NCBI GenBank assembly: GCA_964350315.1
Contig: CAYGJD010000004.1
Location: 1-64,000 of the forward strand
Source: JAJZEO01 sp964350315
GTDB lineage: Bacteria > Chlamydiota > Chlamydiia > Chlamydiales > 2-12-FULL-49-11
DNA: 64,000 nt
Direction of reading: 5' to 3'
In this document: one piece after another, positions 44,570 through 52,165 of the stretch
How the letters are laid out: each line of letters opens with the position of its first letter
Numbering within the stretch: the first letter of the stretch is position 1
Made by a program: the position numbers and the translations under genes
The notes under the pieces: generated by a model
Told to the model about the DNA's origin: nothing
Database searches by the model: none
The model's input: only the letters and a program-made list of their open reading frames with translations

Positions 44570-44643
44570 GTTCCCGTAGCTCAGTTGGATAGAGCGGTTG
44601 CCTCCTAAGCAACAGGCCGCGCGTTCGAATCGCGCCGGGGACG
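44570..44643 (+). tRNA. tRNA-Arg, anticodon CCU
   Basis: The cloverleaf closes fully. The acceptor arm GTTCCCG pairs with CGGGGAC (44636-44642). The D-arm contains AGCTCAGTTGGATAGAGC, the anticodon stem GTTGC/GCAAC encloses CTCCTAA with anticodon CCT at 44604-44606, and the T-arm has GTTCGAAT. The 3' CCA is not encoded (GAGC follows). It reads AGG codons. Confidence 0.97.
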
Positions 44644-44799
44644 AGCTTTCTCTAATCAACAAAAACTAACCATTACATCTAGACAACATTAAAGGTGGTC
44701 TCCCCCTTAAAATAAAGGAAAAAACGATGTTTTTCTTATTTAGCTTAGAGTTAACAACATGAGTTTAGATTTTTATTTTATTGAATGAAAGAAAGCACC

Positions 44800-45483
44800 T
44801 TATGAACTGACAAAATACTCTTCTAATCCATTGGCAATGGCCATTGCTATTGAGTCAAGATACCGATCATCTCGCATCTTATGCATTTCTTCTTGGTTTG
44901 TAATAAAACCCGCTTCTACAAGAATCGCTGGCATATGCGTCTCACGTATAACACAAAAATTCCCCTCTTTTACACCACGTGAGAAAGCACCTGTGTTTGA
45001 GAGCATTTTCGCAAGGACCGTTTTTGCCAATCGTCTTGAATTTTTAGTTCTCCAAGGCTCACCTTTAGGGTAATAAAAGACTTCCATTCCATGAGCTTGA
45101 AGATTCTTTGCTGAATTATAATGTATTGAAACCATTACTTGAGACTTAACTTCATTTGCCATTGCAGCACGCTTCTTTAACGGAATATATTCATCACGAA
45201 AGCGTGTCATAATCACATGGTAACCTTTTTTCTCAAGGTGTCGTCGTAAATAGTGCCCTGTTTTTAAACAAAGATCTTTTTCCTCACAATGCTTTGTGTG
45301 TGCTCCCAAATCAAACGCTCCATGACCTGGATCAATCACAACTAAGGGAACAAGTTTCTTCTTGAGTGGATGTGTTTTGACAGCCATCTTCGAGGGATGG
45401 ATGTGCTCTGCTTTTGTTTGAGTACAAGAAACAGAAATAAAAGAAAGGAAAAGGAAACAAAAACATATCTTTAAACTTTTCAT
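44800..45483 (-). CDS. amiA: N-acetylmuramoyl-L-alanine amidase AmiA
   Basis: A 227-residue exported amidase_3 enzyme that removes peptide stems from peptidoglycan. The N-terminus has a lipobox-like signal (KICFCFLFLSFISVSC), so it may be a lipoprotein. Zinc ligands are visible: His in IDPGHGAFD, Glu in CEEKD, His in VSIHYN; the catalytic Glu lies in ILVEAGFITN. The family is involved in dividing the transient chlamydial septal peptidoglycan. It ends the minus-strand cell-wall cluster, 4 bp after murE, the order of CT268-CT269 in Chlamydia. Confidence 0.92.
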   Translation of the reverse strand: MKSLKICFCFLFLSFISVSCTQTKAEHIHPSKMAVKTHPLKKKLVPLVVIDPGHGAFDLGAHTKHCEEKDLCLKTGHYLRRHLEKKGYHVIMTRFRDEYIPLKKRAAMANEVKSQVMVSIHYNSAKNLQAHGMEVFYYPKGEPWRTKNSRRLAKTVLAKMLSNTGAFSRGVKEGNFCVIRETHMPAILVEAGFITNQEEMHKMRDDRYLDSIAMAIANGLEEYFVSS

Positions 45484-45487
45484 AGCC

Positions 45488-46930
45488 TCACCAGACTATA
45501 CAATTTGCTAATTCCTTTGCAACGGAGATGTCGTCAAACTCAACACTTTTTCCGTGAAAGATTTGTTTTTTTTCATGACCTCTTCCAGCAATAAGAAGTA
45601 CATCTCCCTCTGAAATAAGGCCTATGCCCTCAGCTATTGCTTCTTTTCGATCAATTTTCACTGAGAAATTCTTTGTTGTAAAACCAGAGATAATTTCACG
45701 AATTATCTCTTCTGGATCTTCAGTTCTTGGATTATCGCTTGTAACAATTGTGTAGTCTGCAAACTGTTCTGCAATTCTTGCCATTTTAGGACGCTTCTCA
45801 AAATCCCGATTTCCTCCACATCCAAAAATCACTACGATTTTCCCTTTTATAATTTCTCTTAAGGAAAGTATGACATTCTTTAATGCATGTTCTGTGTGAG
45901 CAAAGTCAACATAAGCTAACTTCCCCTCACCTAGTTCAAATTTTTCTAGCCTTCCGCTCACTTGTTTTACGCTCTTCAGCCTTTCAAGAATCATCTCAAT
46001 TTTAACACCCCGAACCTGTGCTATTGCAACACTACACAGAACATTATACACATTGAATTCACCTAAAAAAGGAGTCTTCACAGAATAAAGACCACAAGGG
46101 GTTTGAAGTTGAAAAGTTGTTCCATCTTCAGAATAATGAATCTCTTTTGCCATATAATCACACGTTGAATGAATTCCAAATCGCATGATTTTTGGTGCAC
46201 AAATTTCTTTGGATACTGGATCATCACCATTTATGATTGCAACACCTGTAGCCTTTAACTTCGTAAACAACTTCTTTTTTTGAGCAAAATATTCTTCCAT
46301 CGTTTCGTGATAATCAAGGTGTTCTGGTGATAAATTTGTAAAAACAGCAACATCAAATAAAAGGGCATCTGCACGATTTTGATGAAGTCCATGTGAACAA
46401 ACTTCAAGCACAGCACTTGTCTGTTTCGACTGAACCATCTCCCGCAACAACTTTAGTGTAGAAGAACAATCTGGCAGCGTCAAATCACTTGCATATCTGT
46501 TTTCACCAACGATTCTTTCAATCGTGCCAATGAGACCCATTGACTCTTTGCCTTCAATGAGGTGGCGCGTTATATAACTTGTGGTTGTCTTCCCATTGGT
46601 TCCAGTAATACCTACCATAAACAATTCACTTGAGGGGTCGTGATAAAACTCTTTTGCTATGATTGTTTCTGCTTTTTCAACATTTTCGACAATAATCTGT
46701 ACACACCCTTCAATAAAAGGATTATAGATATCTGTTAATACAGCAACAGCACCTGCTAAAATAGCATCATTAATATAGTCATTTCCATCAAAAGATTTGC
46801 CTCGTTTTGCTACAAATAGACATCCAGGAGAAGCTAATTTTGAATTACTTGTGATCGCTTCAATTTCAACATCTTTTGATCCTTTAATCATTTTGACTTC
46901 AAGATCTTTTATCAATTTTTTTATTTTCAT
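45488..46930 (-). CDS. murE: UDP-MurNAc-tripeptide synthetase MurE
   Basis: MurE adds the third stem amino acid to UDP-MurNAc-L-Ala-D-Glu. Features are the N-terminal SNSKLASPGCLFVAKRGKSF, the ATP loop GITGTNGKTTTSYI, NLSPEHLDYHETMEEYF, and DNPRTEDPEEI in the C-terminal domain. The DNPR motif is the marker for meso-diaminopimelate rather than lysine, as in Chlamydia. The start at 46930 has AGGGTGA upstream and gives 480 residues; the ATG at 46948 inside ftsI is the alternative. Confidence 0.96.
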   Translation of the reverse strand: MKIKKLIKDLEVKMIKGSKDVEIEAITSNSKLASPGCLFVAKRGKSFDGNDYINDAILAGAVAVLTDIYNPFIEGCVQIIVENVEKAETIIAKEFYHDPSSELFMVGITGTNGKTTTSYITRHLIEGKESMGLIGTIERIVGENRYASDLTLPDCSSTLKLLREMVQSKQTSAVLEVCSHGLHQNRADALLFDVAVFTNLSPEHLDYHETMEEYFAQKKKLFTKLKATGVAIINGDDPVSKEICAPKIMRFGIHSTCDYMAKEIHYSEDGTTFQLQTPCGLYSVKTPFLGEFNVYNVLCSVAIAQVRGVKIEMILERLKSVKQVSGRLEKFELGEGKLAYVDFAHTEHALKNVILSLREIIKGKIVVIFGCGGNRDFEKRPKMARIAEQFADYTIVTSDNPRTEDPEEIIREIISGFTTKNFSVKIDRKEAIAEGIGLISEGDVLLIAGRGHEKKQIFHGKSVEFDDISVAKELANCIVW

Positions 46931-46937
46931 GCTCACC

Positions 46938-48929
46938 CTATGTTTCATTCCACTCTTGATAAACTTTTGATAGCTCTGTTGACTCTTTTACCCAATTGGC
47001 CTTTTCAGGAAGATGTCTTGGATCTCCTTGGGGCCTTCCATATGGGTCGTCTGGAGTCTCTCCTAAATAAAGAAGGGCTCTTTTTGCCATCTCACGAAAA
47101 ATCGGAGCAGCTGATTTTCCACCCCAATGAGTTGTTCCAAATCCTGGGATAAAAACTTTTTGCGGCTCATCAACACCCACATATAACACAAACCTTGGGT
47201 TATCTGCTGGCGCTATTCCCATAAAGCTTGAATAGTGAACTGATTTGGAATACTTTCCTGCTTTGAGTTTTTCACTTGTTCCTGTTTTCCCAGCTTCGGT
47301 AAACCCTGGAATGTCGGCTAAAAATGAACCTCCACCAGGCTTTGTTGCAAACTTCATTGCACAAACAATTTCCTTTGCAATTTTCTCATCCATCACACGT
47401 TCAAAGTACTTGGCTCTATCACTATTATCCAAAAGGACAGTATCTCCTCGAACAATTCTTTTTAAGATCGTTGGCTTAATAAGATAACCACCATTTGCAA
47501 AAACACTATATGCCCGACATAATTGTACAGAGTTAACAAGCAAATTATAACCAATTGCTAAAGAATAAGGCGTAGGCCCTGACCACTGAAGGACTCCATT
47601 TGCATATGTCTTTCCGGGCTGTGGAATCATCCCAATATTTTCATAAGGAATTTCAATTCCTGTCTTTTGCCCAAGCCCAAACACTTCAAGCAATTTTTCC
47701 CTGTACCACTCTGCCCCTAATTTATCGATGATTCTCTCGACCAATCTAGCAGGATAGATGTTTGAAGATTTTTGCACTGCCATGTACATATTTAGATATT
47801 TATGCAAACTAGGATCTTTGAGCGGTGTCGTTCTGCCTTTAAAGTTAGGGTTGCTTGTTTGCATCATCTCAGAAGGGATAAAAATAGGCTTCTCCCCTCT
47901 TTTTAAGAGCTCATCATTTGCTAACATAGCAATTGCTATTGTAATAGCTTTCATTGTGGATCCAGGCTCAAACGTATCTGTTGTCGGCTTATTTCTTGTA
48001 TGCTCAATCATAGAAGTGTCGTTATAATATTTACGGTACTCTGTTGGATCAAACGAGGGGTATTGTGCCATAGCATAAATTTCCCCCGAATAAGGATCCA
48101 TCATCACAGCCCAGCCCGCACGACCATTGACTTTTTGCACCCCTTTTGCAAGCTCTTCTTCTGCTATCGCTTGCAAGACGTGATTGATTGTAAGATAAAC
48201 ATCTGCCCCATGTTCGGGAAGAGTTTGTACCGTATCAAGATCGAGTTCATAACGAGGAGATCGTAAAATTGTTCTTTTCCCCTCTTTTCCTATAAGATAA
48301 TCATGAAAAACCATCTCAAGGCCCCCCGTAGGAATCGCTTGATTTGTCTCTAAATTACGATCATCTCTAACAGTATGTAAAAGCTGACCTAGCAATCGTC
48401 CAAAAGGGTAATTTCTCTGATAGTCTCTGACAAAATAGAGGGCATTTTTTGCAATTTTATGTTCTTTTGCATAAGTTTTCCACCACTGATAGACTTGTTG
48501 TTTTTCTTCATTACTTAAAAAAGCAGCAATTTTCCGACTACGACTCTTCCTGGTAAAGTGTGAATAAACTTCGTCCTTACAATGCAGAATTCTTACAATT
48601 GTACTTGCCATTTCCTCTTTATTCTTTTCAGGAATAAGAAAAGGGTCGATATGAAGATGGAACTTTAAAACATCACAAGCAAAGGGTTGAGGCTTCTCTG
48701 GATGCGTATGATTTAGCTCTGTGTTTGAATAAAAAACACCACGTTTAAATGGCTCTCTAATAACAGTTTGATGTTGACCTTTAGCTGCTTTTTTCCATTT
48801 TTCATGTTGAGTAATTTGAATGCGATAATATTGAACAATAAGAACCGAAAATAGAAAAACAACAAATATGGCAACAGCTACAAATCGAAATCTATTGTCG
48901 CCATCTTTCTTAACATTAGGTGGTTTCAC
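46938..48929 (-). CDS. ftsI: Septal peptidoglycan transpeptidase FtsI/PBP3
   Basis: A class B penicillin-binding protein of 663 residues: one N-terminal membrane anchor (FRFVAVAIFVVFLFSVLIVQYY), a dimerisation module, then the transpeptidase domain with the active-site serine in GSTMKAIT, the SxN motif in VQKSSNIY and KTGTSEK. It cross-links septal peptidoglycan. A C-terminal tail (RPQGDPRHLPEKANWVKEST) lacks a PASTA domain. It overlaps the ftsL-like gene by 4 bp, typical of dcw clusters. It corresponds to chlamydial pbp3 (CT270). Confidence 0.95.
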   Translation of the reverse strand: MKPPNVKKDGDNRFRFVAVAIFVVFLFSVLIVQYYRIQITQHEKWKKAAKGQHQTVIREPFKRGVFYSNTELNHTHPEKPQPFACDVLKFHLHIDPFLIPEKNKEEMASTIVRILHCKDEVYSHFTRKSRSRKIAAFLSNEEKQQVYQWWKTYAKEHKIAKNALYFVRDYQRNYPFGRLLGQLLHTVRDDRNLETNQAIPTGGLEMVFHDYLIGKEGKRTILRSPRYELDLDTVQTLPEHGADVYLTINHVLQAIAEEELAKGVQKVNGRAGWAVMMDPYSGEIYAMAQYPSFDPTEYRKYYNDTSMIEHTRNKPTTDTFEPGSTMKAITIAIAMLANDELLKRGEKPIFIPSEMMQTSNPNFKGRTTPLKDPSLHKYLNMYMAVQKSSNIYPARLVERIIDKLGAEWYREKLLEVFGLGQKTGIEIPYENIGMIPQPGKTYANGVLQWSGPTPYSLAIGYNLLVNSVQLCRAYSVFANGGYLIKPTILKRIVRGDTVLLDNSDRAKYFERVMDEKIAKEIVCAMKFATKPGGGSFLADIPGFTEAGKTGTSEKLKAGKYSKSVHYSSFMGIAPADNPRFVLYVGVDEPQKVFIPGFGTTHWGGKSAAPIFREMAKRALLYLGETPDDPYGRPQGDPRHLPEKANWVKESTELSKVYQEWNET

Positions 48930-49294
48930 CTTGCTCCAATCACTACAGTCGGAAAGCCGAGAAGGGCTTTATTACTATTATTTTTCTCAAAAGGCATTTC
49001 AATAACATCTATTGCCCCCTCATCCATGACAATGATTTCATCAACAATTGGATGCTTTAAATGACTAAATTCTGGTCTATTTGCAAGTTGCATTAAGTGT
49101 TTTGGATTTTCAAAATGATCGATTTCTAATGAAAGTCTCATGTTTTCTTCCTGAAGAAGTCGAACTTCGTCAGACAATACTGGAAGCTCAATTCGAACGT
49201 AGGTCAAATCATTTTGTTGTTGCACGTATGCATAAAGTGCTCCCCCAAAAGAGAGTGCACACAAAAATACTTTTATTAGCAAAAGTTTTTTCAT
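48926..49294 (-). CDS. FtsL-like division protein
   Basis: A 122-residue bitopic membrane protein: a short N-terminus, one helix (LLIKVFLCALSFGGALYAYV) and a coiled-coil segment (VLSDEVRLLQEENMRLSLEI), then a short tail. Size, topology and the place between rsmH and ftsI fit FtsL, as with CT271 in Chlamydia. Sequence identity in this family is always low, so the name rests on context. It overlaps both neighbours by 4 bp, which implies coupled translation. Confidence 0.75.
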   Translation of the reverse strand: MKKLLLIKVFLCALSFGGALYAYVQQQNDLTYVRIELPVLSDEVRLLQEENMRLSLEIDHFENPKHLMQLANRPEFSHLKHPIVDEIIVMDEGAIDVIEMPFEKNNSNKALLGFPTVVIGAR

Positions 49295-49917
49295 TGTATT
49301 CTTGCCTCAGAATCTTGTGCTTTTCTTCTTATAAAGCGCAGCTTTGCAGATCGCGCTCTAGGATTTGTTTTTGTTTCTTCTCTCGTGGGAATAAGTGGTT
49401 TTTTTAACAAATTTTCAATTGCAGCTTCTGAAATCTTTTGACCACCTAAATTTCTAATTGGGCTTGCTAAATCACGAAAAACATTCTTCACGATGCGGTC
49501 TTCTAAGCTATGAAAAGTAAGAACGCCAACTACCCCTTCAGGATTTAGAAGCTTGACTGCATTTTTCAAGGCAATCTCAATCGTTTCTAGTTCTTTGTTC
49601 ACAAAAATTCTAATTGCTTGAAATATTCTTGTTGCAGGATGAATTTTCTGACCCCCTCTTGAAATGACACTTTCTATTACATCAGATAGCTGTTTAGTTG
49701 TTTCGATAGGCCGTTTCTTTCTCTCATCAACAATCGCTTTAGCAGCCTTTCTCCAAAATCTCTCTTCTCCAAGATCTTTGAACATTTGCCCCAATTCCTT
49801 TTCTGATAGAGAGTTAATAACTTGCTTCGCTGAAATAGTCGCTGTAGGGTCCATTCTCATATCCAGAGGTCCATCTCTTTGAAAACTGAACCCTCTTTCA
49901 CTTTGATCGAATTGCAT
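49291..49917 (-). CDS. rsmH: RsmH (MraW), C-terminal part after a frameshift
   Basis: This 208-residue frame holds the second part of the 16S rRNA m4C1402 methyltransferase: MQFDQSERGFSFQRDGPLDM, then QAIRIFVNKELETIEIALKN, GVLTFHSLEDRIVKNVF and the basic end PRARSAKLRFIRRKAQ. The conserved DLGVSS just before it is encoded in the same frame upstream of the ATG, but the N-terminal frame has already shifted. Together the two parts give a normal ~310-residue protein. The ATG shown is not the native start. It overlaps ftsL by 4 bp. Confidence 0.9.
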   Translation of the reverse strand: MQFDQSERGFSFQRDGPLDMRMDPTATISAKQVINSLSEKELGQMFKDLGEERFWRKAAKAIVDERKKRPIETTKQLSDVIESVISRGGQKIHPATRIFQAIRIFVNKELETIEIALKNAVKLLNPEGVVGVLTFHSLEDRIVKNVFRDLASPIRNLGGQKISEAAIENLLKKPLIPTREETKTNPRARSAKLRFIRRKAQDSEARIQ

Positions 49918-49928
49918 GGATGAAACTC

Positions 49929-50237
49929 CTAAATCAAAAAAAAACCGTCTACACCATCTACTGAAAGGTTTTTAGTGATTGAATCAATGTCTGCGTGATT
50001 GCTGTGTACAAATTTCACTTTCTTCTCAAACGACTTCAACGTTTCTGCTGCAATAGAAAGAGCTGTTGTATCACGATCGCATGCAATATATAGCTCGATT
50101 TCAGGATGTGCAGTAAGTATTGCTTTTGCATGTCCACCAGCACCAACAGTTCCATCAAAGAAAACCTTGATTTTCGTATCTTGAAGCATTGAAATTACTT
50201 CATCTGCCATAACAGGTTTGTGGAAATCTGTGTTCAT
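49929..50237 (-). CDS. rsmH: RsmH (MraW), N-terminal part before a frameshift
   Basis: This 102-residue frame holds the start of RsmH: FHKPVMADEVISML, the SAM-binding FFDGTVGAGGHAKAIL, YIACDRDTTALS and FVHSNHADID. It ends in VDGVDGFFLI and a stop just where family members continue with FDLGVSS. The break is at a T9 tract on the minus strand; one more T restores VDGFFFDLGVSSMQFDQSERG. It could be a true mutation, a tract error, or a site corrected by transcriptional slippage. The ATG overlaps the stop of mraZ (ATGA). Confidence 0.9.
   Translation of the reverse strand: MNTDFHKPVMADEVISMLQDTKIKVFFDGTVGAGGHAKAILTAHPEIELYIACDRDTTALSIAAETLKSFEKKVKFVHSNHADIDSITKNLSVDGVDGFFLI
49936..49944 (-). other. 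T9 homopolymer at the rsmH frameshift
   Basis: Nine A residues on the plus strand (T9 in the coding strand) lie exactly where the RsmH frame breaks. A tenth would rejoin the two parts. Confidence 0.9.
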
Positions 50238-50779
50238 ACGCGAACAACCTCTTTTTGAACTTTTTCTATGGCTTTTTCTAATCTCTCTTCTTCTGAATCT
50301 TGGTCTTCATCATCAGCAAGAAGCCCAAAGGCCTCTTCCATCATCAATTTCATATCGCCATCTTTTGCCCCACCGACAAAATTGGCCAAGTCTTTTTCAT
50401 ACACGCTTTTTGGCCAGAGCTCAATTTTATCCAATGAGCCGGCGATGATAATTTCAGTCTCGATTCCAACACCATTTTTTAACACAGCTGGCAGAGTAAC
50501 CCGTCCAACTTTGTCACAAGTGGTGTGTACTAATGTGGAAAAGAAAAGAGTAAAGAACTTTTGGAATTTTGCAATGTGCCGCTTTTTACGAAATCTCTCT
50601 ACAATCTCTTCGATGTCTGATTTGCGATAAATTGCAAGACAGCCACCCATGCTTAGAGCAATCGTAAATTCAAGTTCCCCATTTTCGACAAGTTGATAAC
50701 GCAAATTTTGTGGCAAGACGAAACGATTTTTTTCATCTAACTTAGCTTGGTGCGATCCACAAAAAAAAGGAGTGTTCAA
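50234..50779 (-). CDS. mraZ: Transcriptional regulator MraZ
   Basis: MraZ is a ring-forming AbrB-like DNA-binding protein that represses its own cell-wall operon. Both repeats are visible: FFCGSHQAKLDEKNRFVLPQ and TTCDKVGRVTLPAVLKN, each with the DxxGR/DxxNR core. I start it at TTG 50779, because the only promoter and operator lie just upstream and a longer frame would run through them. This gives 181 residues, about 30-40 more than usual; the extra part is an acidic, helical tail (DDEDQDSEEERLEKAIEKVQ). It is the first gene of the mraZ-rsmH-ftsL-ftsI-murE-amiA cluster. Confidence 0.9.
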   Translation of the reverse strand: MNTPFFCGSHQAKLDEKNRFVLPQNLRYQLVENGELEFTIALSMGGCLAIYRKSDIEEIVERFRKKRHIAKFQKFFTLFFSTLVHTTCDKVGRVTLPAVLKNGVGIETEIIIAGSLDKIELWPKSVYEKDLANFVGGAKDGDMKLMMEEAFGLLADDEDQDSEEERLEKAIEKVQKEVVRV

Positions 50780-50787
50780 ATTGTCTT

Positions 50788-50812
50788 CCCGGGGTTTCCC
50801 ACATTTTCCCAC
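50788..50812 (-). promoter_or_regulatory. MraZ-binding boxes
   Basis: On the minus strand two perfect GTGGG boxes (50812-50808 and 50802-50798) and a degenerate CCGGG (50792-50788) are spaced exactly 10 bp apart, the pattern of known MraZ operators. They lie directly after the -10 box, over the expected start of transcription. Confidence 0.8.
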
Positions 50813-50841
50813 AGCATAACAATACAAATTAAACTTGGCAA
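50813..50841 (-). promoter_or_regulatory. mraZ operon promoter
   Basis: On the minus strand TTGCCA (50841-50836), 17 bp, TATGCT (50818-50813), followed at once by the MraZ boxes. Confidence 0.75.
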
Positions 50842-50914
50842 TCTTTTCTGTAAAAAACTATGAACAAAGTTGTTTATATCTCATGGTTTTAAAAATATGT
50901 TTATATCGTAAAAT

Positions 50915-50966
50915 CTGACACACCAGTTACCTAGCGCTATAATTACATTGTGGGGAATTTGGTGGG
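50915..50966 (+). promoter_or_regulatory. Promoter of the CT273-like gene, with two GTGGG motifs
   Basis: CTGACA (50915-50920), 17 bp, TATAAT (50938-50943). Two GTGGG motifs (50950-50954 and 50962-50966) lie at the expected transcript start, 12 bp apart rather than the 10 bp of MraZ boxes. Confidence 0.65.
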
Positions 50967-51036
50967 AAAAAGTTTCACAACTTCTGCATTAAAGAAAAAA
51001 ACCCCACGAAAATTCCAATTTTGATAAGAGAAAAAT

Positions 51037-51567
51037 ATGACAGCAAAAACAACGAAAACGATTGACGACTTGGGTTACCAAGTTTACTTGCAGTACGAGC
51101 AAGGACGAAAGGGCACCAAAGGTCTTGGGGATGAGTACGCAAGAGACTCTAGGAATGTCGCATCCCAAATTCAAACTGACATCTTTGAACCCATTCTCCA
51201 TTCTGATTTTCAAAAGCTCTTTGATCTAGTTAAAAGAAAAGGTTCTTGGAGCTTAATGCTCCCCCCTGAAGAGTTTAACGATCAAAAAAAGCGACTATTC
51301 ACTTTTCAGCTCGCACCGAAATTAGGTCCTGAAGAGTATTTAGAGATGCAGATTGAAAGGCTTGAAGATTATATAGACGAACAAGAGAAAGAAAAAGAAG
51401 ACAACAAAGAAAAAAAACAGCGCCTCTTTTCTTGGCAAGATGAGAAGAGTCCAAAAGTTGTTGTCAAAGAAGCTCAATGCTTGATTGAATTGCTCAAAAG
51501 CATTAACATGCTCAATCATATTATGATAGAAATTAATTCAGAACGGTATCGATATAGTAAAGGGTAA
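51037..51567 (+). CDS. Conserved chlamydial protein, CT273-like by position
   Basis: A 176-residue soluble protein with no signal peptide. The first half is mixed (TIDDLGYQVYLQYEQGRKG, then SDFQKLFDLVKRKGSWSLM); residues 105-130 form a highly charged coiled-coil-like stretch of Glu, Lys and Asp, and the end is helical. Together with the next gene and dnaA it repeats the order CT273-CT274-CT275 as I recall it. The function of CT273 is unknown to me. It is divergent from the mraZ operon and has its own consensus promoter. Confidence 0.75.
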   Translation: MTAKTTKTIDDLGYQVYLQYEQGRKGTKGLGDEYARDSRNVASQIQTDIFEPILHSDFQKLFDLVKRKGSWSLMLPPEEFNDQKKRLFTFQLAPKLGPEEYLEMQIERLEDYIDEQEKEKEDNKEKKQRLFSWQDEKSPKVVVKEAQCLIELLKSINMLNHIMIEINSERYRYSKG

Positions 51568-51585
51568 TTTTTAAGGAGTGGTATC

Positions 51586-51981
51586 ATGAGTGAAATTAGT
51601 TGGACAGATCTACTCGGTTGGACAGACGAAGAAATTAATGACCTTCGATTTGTCGGATACTCCTATATTAAAGAAGGGCACTACCCCCTTGCAAAAAAAT
51701 TCTTTGAAGCTCTAGTTGTACTTTGCCCAGACTCCTCTTATGACCTTCAAACTTTAGGTGCTATTTTCTTAGAAACAGGAGACAACCTACAAGCCTTAAA
51801 CTTTTTTGATCGCGCACTTAAAATAAATTCTGACCATGCCCCTACCCTTTTAAATCGAGCAAAGGCTCTTCTTTTACTTGGCTATCGCCGCCAAGGGCTT
51901 GCTCAAGCATCTCAATTAAAACAAAATGTTGATAAACGTGTTTCAGGACAAGCCGAAGCTCTTCTAATCTCTTATACCTAG
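51586..51981 (+). CDS. TPR protein resembling LcrH/SycD-type secretion chaperones
   Basis: A 131-residue, all-helical protein with about three tetratricopeptide repeats: GYSYIKEGHYPLAKKFFEAL, LGAIFLETGDNLQALNFFDR and LLNRAKALLLLGYRRQGLAQ. Size and repeat number fit the class II type III secretion chaperones, and its position matches CT274. A role as chaperone for translocators or effectors is inferred. It lies 18 bp after the CT273-like gene with an AAGGAG site, so the two are co-transcribed, and a terminator follows. Confidence 0.8.
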   Translation: MSEISWTDLLGWTDEEINDLRFVGYSYIKEGHYPLAKKFFEALVVLCPDSSYDLQTLGAIFLETGDNLQALNFFDRALKINSDHAPTLLNRAKALLLLGYRRQGLAQASQLKQNVDKRVSGQAEALLISYT

Positions 51982-52000
51982 AATCTTATAGATCTTTGCA

Positions 52001-52035
52001 AAAAAAAACCATTGAGTATCGAATGGTTTTTTTTT
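52001..52035 (+). terminator. Terminator after the TPR gene
   Basis: AAAACCATT pairs with AATGGTTTT around an 8-nt loop (52014-52021), with A and T runs on both sides, so it could work in both directions. Confidence 0.85.
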
Positions 52036-52165
52036 ACGAACTTCTAGAAATCAAAATTAACTTTTCTAACCGCCTTCTAGAGAACCTTAAAGGCTTTTTG
52101 ATTCCTTTCAAAGGCGAATTCCTTTACAATATCTTATCGAATGAAGTAAGAAAAAAGAGGAATAA

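Noticed and set aside
50780..50827. MraZ beginning at the upstream frame start (MYCYAVGKCG)
   Set aside because: That frame passes through the -10 box and the MraZ boxes, which would lie before the transcript start.
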